From: Opitutaceae bacterium
GTDB lineage: Bacteria > Verrucomicrobiota > Verrucomicrobiia > Opitutales > Opitutaceae
Reading direction: 5' to 3'
Assembly (NCBI GenBank): GCA_014376585.1
Contig: JACMRG010000255.1
Span: 1 to 64,000, forward strand
Length of the DNA stretch: 64,000 bases
The notes beneath the pieces were generated by a model. The model was not told the DNA's origin. It made no database searches and worked only from the letters and a program-made list of their open reading frames with translations. The translations under genes were made by a program, and so were the position numbers. Below are positions 1-8,957 of this stretch, piece by piece; positions within the stretch are counted from its first letter, which is position 1, and each line of letters starts with the position of its first letter.

Positions 1-2
1 AC

Positions 3-215
3 CGCTTCATCTTCGTCCACACCCCAAAACACGGCTCTTGGCTCAATCTGGTCGAGACCCTCTTCGGAAAAATGGCCCGCACCTTCCTGCGCGGCATCCG
101 CGTCAAAAGCTGGGCGGAACTTCGCGCCCGCATCCTCCTGGGCATCGCTGAGATTAACGCCGCTCCCGTCGTCCATCGCTGGAGTAATTGCACGGTCCTC
201 GACCCCGTGCCTTAA
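3..215 (+). pseudogene. IS630-family transposase, C-terminal end (cut by window edge)
   Basis: An open frame runs from the window edge to a TAA at 213-215. It encodes about 70 residues containing HTPKHGSWLNLVE, the motif around the last catalytic glutamate of IS630-family DDE transposases. The tail IAEINAAPVVHRW fits the usual C-terminus. Only the C-terminal part is visible, so it cannot be said whether the element is complete upstream. A GntR remnant lies directly downstream, which suggests the element landed in or next to that regulator gene. Family assignment is by motif recognition. Confidence 0.8.
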
Positions 216-224
216 TTGTTCACC

Positions 225-311
225 TTTCAGTCGAACGATCTAATAGGAGCTGAAATCGGCGTGAACCGCACGCCGATTCGTGACGCCCTTCGAAACCTGG
301 AGGTCACCGGG
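225..311 (+). pseudogene. Remnant of a GntR-family regulator (winged-helix end)
   Basis: The stretch encodes NDLIGAEIGVNRTPIRDALR followed by NLEVTGLF. This is the recognition helix and following turn of a GntR DNA-binding domain (family pattern: LGVSRTPVREALRRLEAEGL). The first part of the domain is missing because the IS630 end lies immediately upstream. The frame then runs into a C-rich tract (about 316-335) and loses all resemblance to a regulator, so no effector domain is left. It is in frame with the TonB receptor downstream but is unlikely to belong to it, since a good signal peptide starts at 465. It is probably the former local regulator of this locus. Confidence 0.6.
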
Positions 312-402
312 CTCTTCCCCCCCCCCTCCCCCTCCGCCGTCGTGGCTTTCAGCAGAGTGTCATCGCGCGGACTAAGCCATAACTTTCGCCCAAAAGGAGT
401 CG

Positions 403-440
403 TTGACGAAAGCGTTAATTTGTTATCGTCATGTATACAT
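403..440 (+). promoter_or_regulatory. Candidate -35 hexamer and GntR-type operator palindrome
   Basis: A perfect 10-bp palindrome ATGTATACAT at 431-440 lies 25 bp before the TonB receptor start. GTATAC-centred palindromes are typical of several GntR-family operators. A TTGACG (403-408) that could serve as a -35 box lies upstream, but no good -10 box is spaced from it. The remnant GntR domain just upstream makes this a plausible orphan operator. Function is inferred. Confidence 0.4.
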
Positions 441-464
441 TATTTTGGCCATATCATAAACACT

Positions 465-2729
465 ATGAAATTTCACGCTTTGGTGGTCTGGCAAATCGCG
501 GCGGTGTTGGTTTTGCCTTCATTCCTCGCTGCGCAGTCCATTTACCCGGTGCCGACGTCCGCTCCCATTGCCAAGGTCACTGCCTTACCTACGGATGAGA
601 CCGTCATTCTCAAGGAATTCCTGGTCACCGACAGCGGAGATCTCGGCTACTCGACGGCCAACGCGATCGGCGTCACGCGCACAGCGGAGGCGCTGATCGA
701 CACCCCGCAGACGATCAACGTGATCAACCAACAGTTTCTCCAAGATTTCGCGCCGATCGAACTGGGCGACGTGCTTCAGTTTGTCGCGGGAGTGACCATT
801 GAGTCGAACGTCGGGGATAGCGCGATGATCCGCGGCTACACGGTGCGCGATCAGTTTACCGACGGGATGGTCGACAACCAAAACCAAAGCCAGATGGGCG
901 CGGAACCGTTTCAATACGAACGTATCGAAGTGCTGAAAGGACCGGCCGGACTTGTCTACGGATCGACCGCGATTGGCGGCCTTACCAATCGCGTGCGCAA
1001 GGCGCCGCAGTGGAAAACACGCGGGGAAATCGCATTCACCGTCGGCACGAACAACCAGACTAAAACCGAGTTCGACTATACTGCTCCGCTGAACAAGCGG
1101 GTGGCGTATCGCCTCGTTGCGACCTTCCTCAATCAGGACATGGTCAACGGTGTAAAGACGAAGTTCGCGTTTTCCAACCGCTGGAACGTTAACCCGAGTG
1201 TCACGTTCAAGCTCACACCGAAAAGTCAGCTGCGCGTCTTCGGTGAGTTTCTCACTGAGCGCGCCTACAAGCATTGGGGCGAGGTGGGGATGTTCACGAG
1301 CGTGACCGTGCCGACGCAGCGCACGGTCTCAGCGCCGGCTAATTTTCTCCGGCTCGGCGATCTGGAGACGACTTTTGGCGTGCCGCAGGCGCAGGGTGGA
1401 ATCACGACGTGGGGGCTGCTGCCGCGGAATTTTACCTTCGGTGAGAAACAGGGCACCGCGAAAAACATGAAGCAGGCCGCGGGCGTGTTCTACGAGGCGA
1501 AGCTGGGCGACGACTGGCTCGTGCGCGCTGGCGGCACTTACAGTTTCTGGGATCACTTCGTGCAAGACGTGATCCCCGTTGGCATGGCGGGCAACAACCA
1601 TGAAATGACGCGCCTGTGGCGCACGATCAAGAATGTCGATCAGTATGCGATCGTCGCGTTGGATTCGACGTATTCCTTTAAGCTTTTGGGCGGCCAGCAC
1701 CGGCTTTTTGCCGTGAACCAGTTTCAGTTCCGTCGTCTACGTCAAGAAATCTACCAGAACAACCCGGCGCGTCAGATCCAAAACCTCGACCTCTATAACC
1801 CAGTCTATCTTGGCTACGATCCGTTCGATATGGTGCGCACTAATCGGCAAATCGGCCGCGCGCCGAATTACGCGTTCGGGTTCAAGGATCACGTGAAGTT
1901 CCTCGACGATAAACTCCAGCTCGCGGGCGGCCCCCGCTTCGACTGGTTCCGCACGCGCACGGACAACCAGATCAGTGGCGTGGCGGGTCGGCAGGTGAAG
2001 GGCCAAAAGTGGACTTACAACTACGGTGCAATCTTCAAACCGACGAAGGCCTACTCGTTTTTTTACGGGCATTCCGAAACCTACACGCCGAACACGAATG
2101 TGAACCCCGACGGCCGGACCTTTCAGCCGCAAGTCGGTTCGGTGGACGAGGCTGGAATCAAGCTGGCGTTTCTCGAGGGCCGGTTGGCCGGCACGATTTC
2201 GGCCTATAACCTAAAGCTTGAGCACATCATTCTCAACGATCCTGATCCCCTGCGTGCGGCCGCGGGCTACCGCATCGACAGCGGCAAGCAGGAGACCAAA
2301 GGTTACGAGGCCGATGTGTTCGTGACGGTCACGCGCGGCTGGCAGTTCAACGTCGGCGGATCGAAGGTCGATGTGACCACGCTCAACGGTATCTTTCCGC
2401 GCGGCTCCGCAAAGGTGTCGGCCAATGTCGCCACGAGCTACCGCTTCTCCGACGGTGCGCTCAAGGGTCTGGGATTAGGCGGCGGATGGATTTACAAGGG
2501 CAAATTCAACGTCGAGACACCCGCGACCACTGACCGCGTCGCACGCTACTACCTGCCCGCATACGACTACGGTTCCCTCTGGGTGAGTTACCCGTGGAAA
2601 AAATACCGCTTCCAGGTAAACGTCGCCAACGTGACCGACGAGTGGTATCTCATCCGTAGCACTTCGAAGGATCAAATCTGGCAGGGCCCGGAGCGGCAGT
2701 ATCGCCTGCGCGTCAGCCGGATATTCTGA
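465..2729 (+). CDS. TonB-dependent outer-membrane receptor
   Basis: This 754-residue protein starts at ATG 465, where a signal peptide begins (MKFHALVVWQ followed by a hydrophobic run ending near FLAAQ). The plug domain follows at roughly residues 60-180, with DTPQTINVINQQFLQDF, an RGY motif and ERIEVLKGPAGLVYG, all typical of TonB-dependent receptors. The rest reads as a 22-strand beta-barrel and ends in an aromatic residue (RVSRIF). It should import a ligand, sugar or chelate, across the outer membrane using TonB energy. The neighbouring sialidase-like gene, 26 bp downstream in the same direction, points to a glycan ligand, but the substrate cannot be read from the sequence. The frame is open further upstream to 216, but that part encodes only the GntR remnant. 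Confidence 0.9.
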   Translation: MKFHALVVWQIAAVLVLPSFLAAQSIYPVPTSAPIAKVTALPTDETVILKEFLVTDSGDLGYSTANAIGVTRTAEALIDTPQTINVINQQFLQDFAPIELGDVLQFVAGVTIESNVGDSAMIRGYTVRDQFTDGMVDNQNQSQMGAEPFQYERIEVLKGPAGLVYGSTAIGGLTNRVRKAPQWKTRGEIAFTVGTNNQTKTEFDYTAPLNKRVAYRLVATFLNQDMVNGVKTKFAFSNRWNVNPSVTFKLTPKSQLRVFGEFLTERAYKHWGEVGMFTSVTVPTQRTVSAPANFLRLGDLETTFGVPQAQGGITTWGLLPRNFTFGEKQGTAKNMKQAAGVFYEAKLGDDWLVRAGGTYSFWDHFVQDVIPVGMAGNNHEMTRLWRTIKNVDQYAIVALDSTYSFKLLGGQHRLFAVNQFQFRRLRQEIYQNNPARQIQNLDLYNPVYLGYDPFDMVRTNRQIGRAPNYAFGFKDHVKFLDDKLQLAGGPRFDWFRTRTDNQISGVAGRQVKGQKWTYNYGAIFKPTKAYSFFYGHSETYTPNTNVNPDGRTFQPQVGSVDEAGIKLAFLEGRLAGTISAYNLKLEHIILNDPDPLRAAAGYRIDSGKQETKGYEADVFVTVTRGWQFNVGGSKVDVTTLNGIFPRGSAKVSANVATSYRFSDGALKGLGLGGGWIYKGKFNVETPATTDRVARYYLPAYDYGSLWVSYPWKKYRFQVNVANVTDEWYLIRSTSKDQIWQGPERQYRLRVSRIF

Positions 2730-2755
2730 ACGCGACCCCTCCTTTCAACCCCATC

Positions 2756-3784
2756 ATGAAACGACTCACCCTTTTCGCCGTCACCCTTGCGATCCTCCTG
2801 CCTCTTGCGTCGCACGCCGCCCCGACGGCCGAGGTGCTCGAAGTGCGCAAAATCTGGAGCGAAGGCGCCCACAACGCGTTCACCGATCTCATCCGCTGGG
2901 ACGGCCGGTGGTGGTGCACGTTTCGTGAGTCCGAGGCGCACGTCGGTGGCGACGGGGCGATCCGCATCCTCGTGTCGGCCGACGGTGCGAAATGGAAGTC
3001 GGTTGCGCGCCTCACCGAAAAAGGCATCGACTTGCGCGATCCGAAACTGACCGTGATGCCCTCGGGCAAGCTCATGCTCAACTGCGGCGGTTCCGTCTAT
3101 GAAGGCCGCACGCTCAGGGGCAAACAGTCGCGCGTGATGTTCTCCGACGACGGCCGCACATGGACCGCGCCGCAGCGCGTCCTCACCGAAGGCGAATGGC
3201 TTTGGCGCGTGACATGGCACGACGGCGTCGCTTACGGCGCGGCTTACAGTGCGAAGACCGCGAGTTCCGCCCCGTCCGGCCCCGAGTGGTCCCTCTCGAT
3301 TTATCGCAGCACCGACGGGGTGTCGTGGGAGTTGTTGAAGAAAATGGAAGTCACGGGCCGTCCCAATGAAACGACGCTGGGCTTCGAGCCCAACGGCGAA
3401 ATGCTCGCGCTCGTGCGCTGCGAGGGTGACGACCGCATGGGCCGTATCGGCCGGGCGCTCCCGCCCTACCAAAAGTGGGCGTGGCAGACGAGCAACTACC
3501 GTTTCGGCGGGCAGAACGCAGTTCGCCTTCCGAGCGGCGAGTGGCTCGTTGGCACCCGCGACTACACGCTCGCGAAACCCGGCTCTACCGCCGGCTGGCG
3601 CACGATCCTCGCACGACTGGAGAACGACGGGCGGCTCGCGACCCTTGCCACATTTCCGAGCGAAGGCGACACGAGTTATCCCGGCATGGTATGGCACGAC
3701 AGCGTGCTGTGGGTAAGCTACTATTCAAGCCACGAGGGCAAGTCGGCGATCTATCTCGCGCGGGTGAAAATTGTCGAACGATGA
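2756..3784 (+). CDS. Secreted sialidase-like (BNR/Asp-box) glycosidase
   Basis: This 342-residue protein has a signal peptide (residues 1-21, ending SHAA). It carries repeated Asp-box-like motifs: SADGAKW (74-80), SDDGRTW (130-136) and STDGVSW (185-191). Such motifs mark six-bladed beta-propeller sialidase-like enzymes. FRESEAHVGGDG near residue 57 resembles the arginine-containing first blade of this superfamily. It would act in the periplasm or outside the cell on glycans. Real sialidase activity is uncertain, since many verrucomicrobial Asp-box proteins have other or unknown substrates. It follows the TonB receptor closely (26 bp), so the two are probably co-transcribed: one cuts a glycan, the other takes up the product. 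Confidence 0.75.
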   Translation: MKRLTLFAVTLAILLPLASHAAPTAEVLEVRKIWSEGAHNAFTDLIRWDGRWWCTFRESEAHVGGDGAIRILVSADGAKWKSVARLTEKGIDLRDPKLTVMPSGKLMLNCGGSVYEGRTLRGKQSRVMFSDDGRTWTAPQRVLTEGEWLWRVTWHDGVAYGAAYSAKTASSAPSGPEWSLSIYRSTDGVSWELLKKMEVTGRPNETTLGFEPNGEMLALVRCEGDDRMGRIGRALPPYQKWAWQTSNYRFGGQNAVRLPSGEWLVGTRDYTLAKPGSTAGWRTILARLENDGRLATLATFPSEGDTSYPGMVWHDSVLWVSYYSSHEGKSAIYLARVKIVER

Positions 3785-3834
3785 AGCACTTCCTCGCTCC
3801 GAGACCGAGGCTAAGATTCCGCAGAAATTTATTT

Positions 3835-4130
3835 ATGAAAGCCAGGTTGTCTTTCTTGGTGATGATGTCCGCGGTTTGCGCGATAAGCGCTTCCGGCTCA
3901 ACGGAGGGGCCGGTGGTTCTGAAGAATCGGCGGGAACTGTTCGTCGATAATTTTCTGGTTTAGGAAAAAGCCCTGCCGGAATATCGGCAGGGCGTGCCCC
4001 TCCCCGCAGGCACGGCGCTGAAATTTGATGAGCCTTGGGAAGGCAGGGGGCGCCTACGTCACCATAATTTCCGACGGAAAAAAATTTCAGATGTATTATC
4101 GCGGCGGTTTTGGCGCGCAGGAAAACAAGA
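3835..4130 (+). pseudogene. Broken glycosidase-like gene (5' end only)
   Basis: ATG 3835 opens a signal peptide (MKARLSFLVMMSAVCAISAS) followed by RRELFVDNFLV and a TAG stop at 3961-3963. Reading through the stop, the same frame continues with LPAGTALKFDEPWEG. Near 4045 the homology moves to the next frame: GAYVTIISDGKKFQMYYRGG. Together these match the start of a large secreted family with a GH32-like fold, common in Planctomycetes and Verrucomicrobia (pattern RRELFVD.FLIE, W[ED]G, DG..Y.MYYRG). One nonsense mutation, one frameshift and loss of the 3' part to the ISL3 remnant show a dead gene. It was likely part of the same sugar locus as the two genes upstream. Confidence 0.6.
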
Positions 4131-4185
4131 ATGGTTCCTCGCAGTTTGCAGTGGGTGGAAGCAGGAAGCGTGGTAGGCGGGGGGA

Positions 4186-5319
4186 GTGAGTCCCGAGCAA
4201 TTATTTCAAGAACTTTTAGGGCTGGGCCGGCAGTGGCGGGTGACGCGTTGCGAGTATGCGCCGAAAGACGGCACCGCGCGCGGCGAGCTGGACGGCGTGG
4301 TGTGGCTGTGGATCGAGGAGACGGCCGAGCTGTGGACCTACGAGAGCAGCGCGGCCGGCGAGGCAGTCCGTGGTTACGACCATGTCGGCGAAGAGCTGGC
4401 CTGGCGGCACCTCGAAGGGTTCGAGCATCGTTACGAGATCCGGTGCCGCCTGCCGCGCGGGCAACGCACGGGCGAGGGCACGCGCACGTCGCGGCGGCGG
4501 GGCCCAAGGTGGATTGGAGCGGAGCGGTCTGCGTGGGCTGCGACGAGCTGAGCGTGCGCAAGGGGCCCCACCACGTGAGCGTGTTTTGCGATCTGATCGG
4601 CAAACGCGTGCGCTTCCCCACGCCGGGCAAGGACGCGGCCACTTGGGCGGGGTTTGTCGAGGCCCTGGGCGCGCACAACGGCCATCCCCGGGCGATCACG
4701 GAGGTCTCGATCGACATGAGCCCCGCCTACATCGCCGGCGTGCGCGGGAACCTCGGCGACCAGGCGGTCGGCGTGTTCGACAAGTTCCACGTTATCATGC
4801 ACGCCAACTTCGGGGTGGACGAAACCCGCCGGGCCGAGTGCGCGCAAGCGGAGGGCTCCGCCCGCGAACGGCTCAAACAGACGCGCTGGATCTTGTTCAA
4901 AAACCCCGCGAACCACACGGCCAAACAGGCCGAACGTTAGGCCGGGCTGTTGAAGAGCAATCTGGCGAGCGTGAAGGCGCACCCGATGCGGCTGATCCTG
5001 CAGGCCATCCACGCGATTCCGGACGCCACGCCGGCCCGGCGCAAACTGCGCGCCTGATGCCGCTGGAGGCGCTGGACCGCGGGCCAGCACGCGCCCGCGT
5101 TGTTCGCGGCGATGGTGAAAACCGCCAAGATGATCGAGCGACACCTCGAGGGCGTCATGGCGCACTGGCTCCGCCGCACGAGCAACGCCTTCCTCGAGGG
5201 CTTCGACTGCGTCTTCTCCGCCGTCAAGCGTGGGGTCCGCGGCTTCCCCTCAACCGGAAAACCTCAGCACCATGCTTTACTTCACCGCCGGGCACCTCGA
5301 ATTGCCCTCTACCCACTGA
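4186..5319 (+). pseudogene. Decayed ISL3-family transposase
   Basis: The gene starts at GTG 4186 (LFQELLGLGRQWRVTRCEY). It shifts frame near 4460-4500 and continues with VDWSGAVCVGCDELSVRKG and ITEVSIDMSPAYIAGV, then VGVFDKFHV. These are the DDE_Tnp_ISL3 signatures (DE.S.RKG, DMS.AY, FDKFHV). A TAG at 4938-4940 interrupts KQAER/AGLLKSNLASVKAHPMR, and further shifts separate EGFDCVFSAVKRGVRG from the end YFTAGHLELPSTH at 5319. At least one stop and several frame changes mean it cannot make an active transposase. No clear terminal inverted repeats are seen. Confidence 0.75.
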
Positions 5320-5620
5320 AAACAGCGAGGAACCGCAAAAGATTTTATGAAATATGCGCGTGAAGAACGAACCGCTTCTTTCGGCGAAATTTTCATGAGA
5401 AATGCGCGAAGAGCGAACACGACGAGCAGTCGGTTTTAAAGCCCGATCTCGTCAGGACCATACCAACACTGCCCCCGGCGATTAGGGTGCCCTTAAAATT
5501 TAAAATTACCTCTCCGGTTATTTTTAGGAGGGGTCAATTTTACCGGCCTATTTCCGAATATGCCGGCCTATTTCCGAAAAGTGCCGGAGTTATTATCGGT
5601 CAACACGCGCAGACGATGGC
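5320..5620. other. Gene-free spacer with a 16-bp direct repeat
   Basis: No gene is recognised between the ISL3 remnant and gnd. It holds an AT-rich tract near 5490-5510 and two exact copies of CCGGCCTATTTCCGAA at 5543-5558 and 5563-5578. They start 20 bp apart, about two helical turns. Confidence 0.6.
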
Positions 5621-7129
5621 TTACGCCTCCAACTGCGGGCGGTTCTTTTCGGGCCAGTCGATGTGGAAGAACTTGCCGCGAGGTTTGTCGGTGCGCTCGT
5701 AGGTGTGGGCGCCGAAGTAGTCGCGCTGGGCTTGGAGCAGGTTGGCCGGCAGGCGGGCCGAGCGGTAGCCGTCGTAGTAGCTGAGGGCCGAGGAGAACGT
5801 CGGGATGCTGATGCCGCTCTCGACCGCGAGGCTGATCACTTTGCGCCAGTTGGTCTGCGCCTTCTGGATCGTCTTGTTGAAGTAGCCGTCGAGGAGGAGG
5901 TTCGCGAGCTTCGGGTTACGGGCGTAGGCCTCGGTGATCTTTTGGAGGAACGCGGCGCGGATGATGCAACCGCCGCGGAAGATCTGCGCGATCTGGCCGA
6001 AATTGAGTTTCCAACCGTATTCGCCCTGCGCGGTGCGCATGAGCTGGAAGCCCTGCGCGTAGGAGCAGATCTTCGAGCAGTAGAGCGCGTCGTGGATGGC
6101 GGCGATGAGTTCCTTCTTCTTGGCGGGAGAGACTTTTTTGATCTTCGGGCCTTTGAGAACTTTGGAGGCGGCCACGCGCTCGTCCTTGATGGCGGAGAGG
6201 CAGCGGGCGAAGACGGATTCGGCGACGGTCGGAGCCGGCACGCCCATGTCGAGGGCGTTGACGGAGGTCCATTTGCCGGTGCCTTTTTGGCCGGCGGTAT
6301 CGAGGACGATGTCCACGAAGGGCTTCTTCGTCATCGGGTCCTTCTGCTTGAGGATGTCGGCGGTGATCTCGATCAGGAAGCTGTCGAGCGCGCCTTTGTT
6401 CCAAGTGGTGAAAATCTCGCCCATCTCTGCGGGCTTGAGGCCGAGGAGGCCCTGCATGAGGGAGTAGGCCTCACAGATCATCTGCATGTCGCCATACTCG
6501 ATGCCGTTGTGGACCATTTTCACGTAGTGGCCGGCGCCGTTTTCACCGATGTAAACGGTGCAGGGGACGCCGCCCTTTACGGGCTTGCCGGGGGTGGCGC
6601 CCATGATGGGCTTGCCGGTCTTCTTATCGACCTTCGCGGCGATGGCCTTCCAGATCGGCTCAAGGTGTTTGAACGCTTCCTTGTCGCCACCGGGCATGAG
6701 AGACGGGCCGAAGCGCGCACCTTCTTCGCCGCCGGACACGCCGGAGCCGATGAACAGGAAGCCCTTTTCCTTGAGGGCTTTTTCGCGGCGGATGGTGTCG
6801 GTCCAGAGGGCGTTGCCGCCATCGATGATGATGTCGCCGGGCTCAAACACGGCGGTGAGACCGTCGATCACGGCATCGGTGGCCTTGCCGGCCTGCACGA
6901 GGATGATGGCCTTGCGGGGCTTGGAGAGGGACTGGGCGAACTCCTCGAGGGTCTTGGAGCCGACAACGCCGCCGGGGGTGTTGGGGTTTTCCGCGACGAA
7001 CTTGTCGGTCTTCTCGGTCGTGCGGTTGTAAACCGAGATCTGGAATCCGTGGTCGGCGATATTGAGGGCGAGGTTCTGACCCATCACGGCTAGGCCGATG
7101 AGTCCGATGTCGGAGTGCGTTTTGGCCAT
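5621..7129 (-). CDS. gnd: 6-phosphogluconate dehydrogenase, decarboxylating
   Basis: Gnd oxidises 6-phosphogluconate to ribulose 5-phosphate and CO2 with NADP+, in the oxidative pentose phosphate pathway in the cytoplasm. The N-terminus has the Rossmann motif [12 protein letters not shown] and NRTTEK. It continues with [13 protein letters not shown], the active-site region [19 protein letters not shown] and the substrate-binding [10 protein letters not shown]. The C-terminus has RGGCIIRA and LSYYDGYRS. The start at 7129 ([19 protein letters not shown]) gives 502 residues, a little longer than usual owing to small insertions such as the lysine-rich [17 protein letters not shown]. The gene stands alone, and zwf and pgl are not in view. 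Confidence 0.95.
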   Translation of the reverse strand: MAKTHSDIGLIGLAVMGQNLALNIADHGFQISVYNRTTEKTDKFVAENPNTPGGVVGSKTLEEFAQSLSKPRKAIILVQAGKATDAVIDGLTAVFEPGDIIIDGGNALWTDTIRREKALKEKGFLFIGSGVSGGEEGARFGPSLMPGGDKEAFKHLEPIWKAIAAKVDKKTGKPIMGATPGKPVKGGVPCTVYIGENGAGHYVKMVHNGIEYGDMQMICEAYSLMQGLLGLKPAEMGEIFTTWNKGALDSFLIEITADILKQKDPMTKKPFVDIVLDTAGQKGTGKWTSVNALDMGVPAPTVAESVFARCLSAIKDERVAASKVLKGPKIKKVSPAKKKELIAAIHDALYCSKICSYAQGFQLMRTAQGEYGWKLNFGQIAQIFRGGCIIRAAFLQKITEAYARNPKLANLLLDGYFNKTIQKAQTNWRKVISLAVESGISIPTFSSALSYYDGYRSARLPANLLQAQRDYFGAHTYERTDKPRGKFFHIDWPEKNRPQLEA

Positions 7130-7252
7130 AGAGAGGAGAATAGGATTATTTGGCTTCGGCGCTGAAACCAACCCGTTTTTGCAGGCATGACAGATTTTTT
7201 CCGCCCGGCCGATGGGAGCGCCCGTCCGACGGTTCGCCGCTGTCCGGTGCGA

Positions 7253-7555
7253 TCAGGACTTGGGGGCGGTCTGCTGCTTCGCGTTGTAGCCGGCCTTGGT
7301 GGGGAAGAAACCGGCCAATTTGTCCACGAAGGGCGTCAGAAATTTCGGCTCGTTGCGCTCGTAAACCCAGTTGAAACCGACCACGGAAATGATGAGCGCC
7401 GACACGACCGCGAGCACGACTTTGTTGGTGCCGGCCAGTTTGCGCAGCACGATAACCACGCCGACGATGATCAACACGGCGATGCCGACGTTGATCCAGA
7501 AGGCGGTGGGGATCTTCTGCAGCTTTTCAGCTGCGGTGACTGCGAACAGAAACAT
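7253..7555 (-). CDS. Small membrane protein of unknown function
   Basis: This 100-residue protein (MFLFAVTAAEKLQKIPTAFW) has two hydrophobic helices: roughly residues 20-40 (INVGIAVLIIVGVVIVLRKL) and 45-65 (VVLAVVSALIISVVGFNWVY). The hydrophilic tail ends in PKS. The start at 7555 was chosen because the hydrophobic N-terminus follows directly. An in-frame extension to 7588 is possible. It lies 64 bp downstream of moaE in the same direction and 123 bp before gnd. No family is recognised. Confidence 0.65.
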   Translation of the reverse strand: MFLFAVTAAEKLQKIPTAFWINVGIAVLIIVGVVIVLRKLAGTNKVVLAVVSALIISVVGFNWVYERNEPKFLTPFVDKLAGFFPTKAGYNAKQQTAPKS

Positions 7556-7619
7556 GTTGTGATGGAAAAGATGCCCGTCCGATGACACGAGGGTGAAAGC
7601 GGAGGGTGCGCAAATTTGC

Positions 7620-8063
7620 TTAAATTTTCACGGCTGCCGTGTGTTCGCCGCGGGTCGCGCAATTGATCCACGCCGTGGCGCCGTCGGCGTAATGCTCTTT
7701 TTTCCAGACCGGCACGCGGGCCTTGGTCTCGTCGATGAGGTAGCGGCAGGCGTCGAACGCCGCGCCGCGGTGCGTGGCGGTCACGCCCACCCACACCGCA
7801 AGATCGCCGATCTTCAGCGCGCCCGCGCGGTGCACGCAAATCGCGCCGCGAATGGCGAACTTCGCGCGCGCCTCTTCAAGGATGCGCCCGCCTTCCTTTT
7901 CCGCGAGCGGTGCGTAGGCTTCGTAGTCGAGCGCGAGCACGGGATGGCCGTCGTTGTGGTCGCGCACCCAGCCCTCGAAGGTGACGCAAGCGCCCGAGTG
8001 CGCATCGGCCAACGTGCGTTGGAGCGCGGCGGGATCGATGGGCTCGCAGGAGATGTGAAACAT
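7620..8063 (-). CDS. moaE: Molybdopterin synthase catalytic subunit
   Basis: MoaE pairs with MoaD to turn precursor Z (cPMP) into molybdopterin by transferring two sulfurs. The 147-residue protein carries TFEGWVRDHNDGHPVLALDYEAY near the start and HRAGALKIGDLAVWVGV mid-protein. It ends with VPVWKKEHYADGATAWINC. The KKE(H/L) lysines belong to the MoaE active site. It is the fourth gene of a leftward run moeA-moaC-moaD-moaE, 74 bp after moaD. Confidence 0.93.
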   Translation of the reverse strand: MFHISCEPIDPAALQRTLADAHSGACVTFEGWVRDHNDGHPVLALDYEAYAPLAEKEGGRILEEARAKFAIRGAICVHRAGALKIGDLAVWVGVTATHRGAAFDACRYLIDETKARVPVWKKEHYADGATAWINCATRGEHTAAVKI

Positions 8064-8137
8064 GCGGGGGAGGGGGGAGGGGCGAGAGAGGAGGGTAGCG
8101 AAGGGTCAGAGGGGTGGGAATTTCCAAAAACGTGCGT

Positions 8138-8380
8138 TCAACCCCCCGCGACCGGCGGGATAAACACCACGGTTTGTCCCTCGCGTAGCGGCGTTTCCCA
8201 CGCGACAAACTCTTCGTTGATCGCCGCCCTCACACGATCTGTCGGCAACGTGAAACCATGTCGTGCCCGCAGCTCTTCGTAAAGCGCGGCGGCGGTCTGC
8301 GCCGGCGTGGCAAGGGTCTCGCGGGCGAGGCCGCGTTGCTCGCGGAGGATGGCGAAATATTGGATGTTAACCGTGATCAT
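8138..8380 (-). CDS. moaD: Molybdopterin synthase sulfur-carrier subunit
   Basis: This is an 80-residue ubiquitin-like protein starting MITVNIQYFAILREQRG and ending in VVFIPPVAGG. The C-terminal Gly-Gly is where MoaD becomes a thiocarboxylate after MoeB-type activation. EEFVAWETPLREGQTVVFIPPVAGG is the typical last third of the fold. It sits 14 bp after moaC and before moaE, its partner in molybdopterin synthase. No moeB/thiF-type activating gene is in the window, so it must be elsewhere. Confidence 0.92.
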   Translation of the reverse strand: MITVNIQYFAILREQRGLARETLATPAQTAAALYEELRARHGFTLPTDRVRAAINEEFVAWETPLREGQTVVFIPPVAGG

Positions 8381-8394
8381 CGGTGCTTCCGTCC

Positions 8395-8889
8395 TTACGC
8401 GTGGGGCGTTGCGCGGATGTCGCTCTTGCCGCCGGTTTTTTCAAGCAGGCGCACGTCTTTGATGACGATGTCGTGGCTCACCGCCTTGCCCATGTCGTAG
8501 AGCGTGAGCGCGGCGACCGTTGCGCCGGTGAGCGCTTCCATCTCGACGCCGGTCTTCGCGTGCGTCTCTGCGCTGCACGTGATGACGACCTCGGTCGAGC
8601 CGTCGGCGGCGGGCGGGCGGCTCTCGATTTGGATTTTGCAATCGTCGAGCGGCAATGGGTGGCAGAGCGGGATGAGCTCGCTCGTCTTCTTTGCGCCCAT
8701 GATGCCGGCGAGGATCGCGGTCTGGAAGACCGGCCCTTTCTTTGTCGCGATGTCGCCGTCGCGCAGCAGCGTCGCGAGTGCGGGCGGCAGCACTACGATG
8801 GCGACGGCGCGCGCGACCCGATGGGTCGCGGCTTTGGCGCCGGCGTTGACCATCGCGGGCTGGCCTTTGGCGTCGAGGTGGGAGAGCAT
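8395..8889 (-). CDS. moaC: Cyclic pyranopterin monophosphate synthase
   Basis: MoaC acts after MoaA in making cPMP from GTP. The start at 8889 (MLSHLDAKGQPAMVNAG) gives 164 residues, the usual length, and matches the family N-terminus. A start at 8898 (MHAM) would also work. Visible motifs are GPVFQTAILAGIMGAKKTSELIPLCHPL, including the conserved LCHPL, then GVEMEALTGATVAALTLYDMGKA and the final KTGGKSD. The glycine-rich K.GGKSD end is part of the active site. It lies between moeA and moaD on the same strand. Confidence 0.93.
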   Translation of the reverse strand: MLSHLDAKGQPAMVNAGAKAATHRVARAVAIVVLPPALATLLRDGDIATKKGPVFQTAILAGIMGAKKTSELIPLCHPLPLDDCKIQIESRPPAADGSTEVVITCSAETHAKTGVEMEALTGATVAALTLYDMGKAVSHDIVIKDVRLLEKTGGKSDIRATPHA

Positions 8890-8957
8890 CGCGTGCATTT
8901 CATGCACGAACGCCGAACGCTCAACGTTCAACTTTCAACGTCTACCAGAAACCGATC

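Noticed and set aside
5663-7093. Long plus-strand frame opposite gnd
   Set aside because: Val/Glu/Asp/Gly-rich mirror of the gnd codons without family features.
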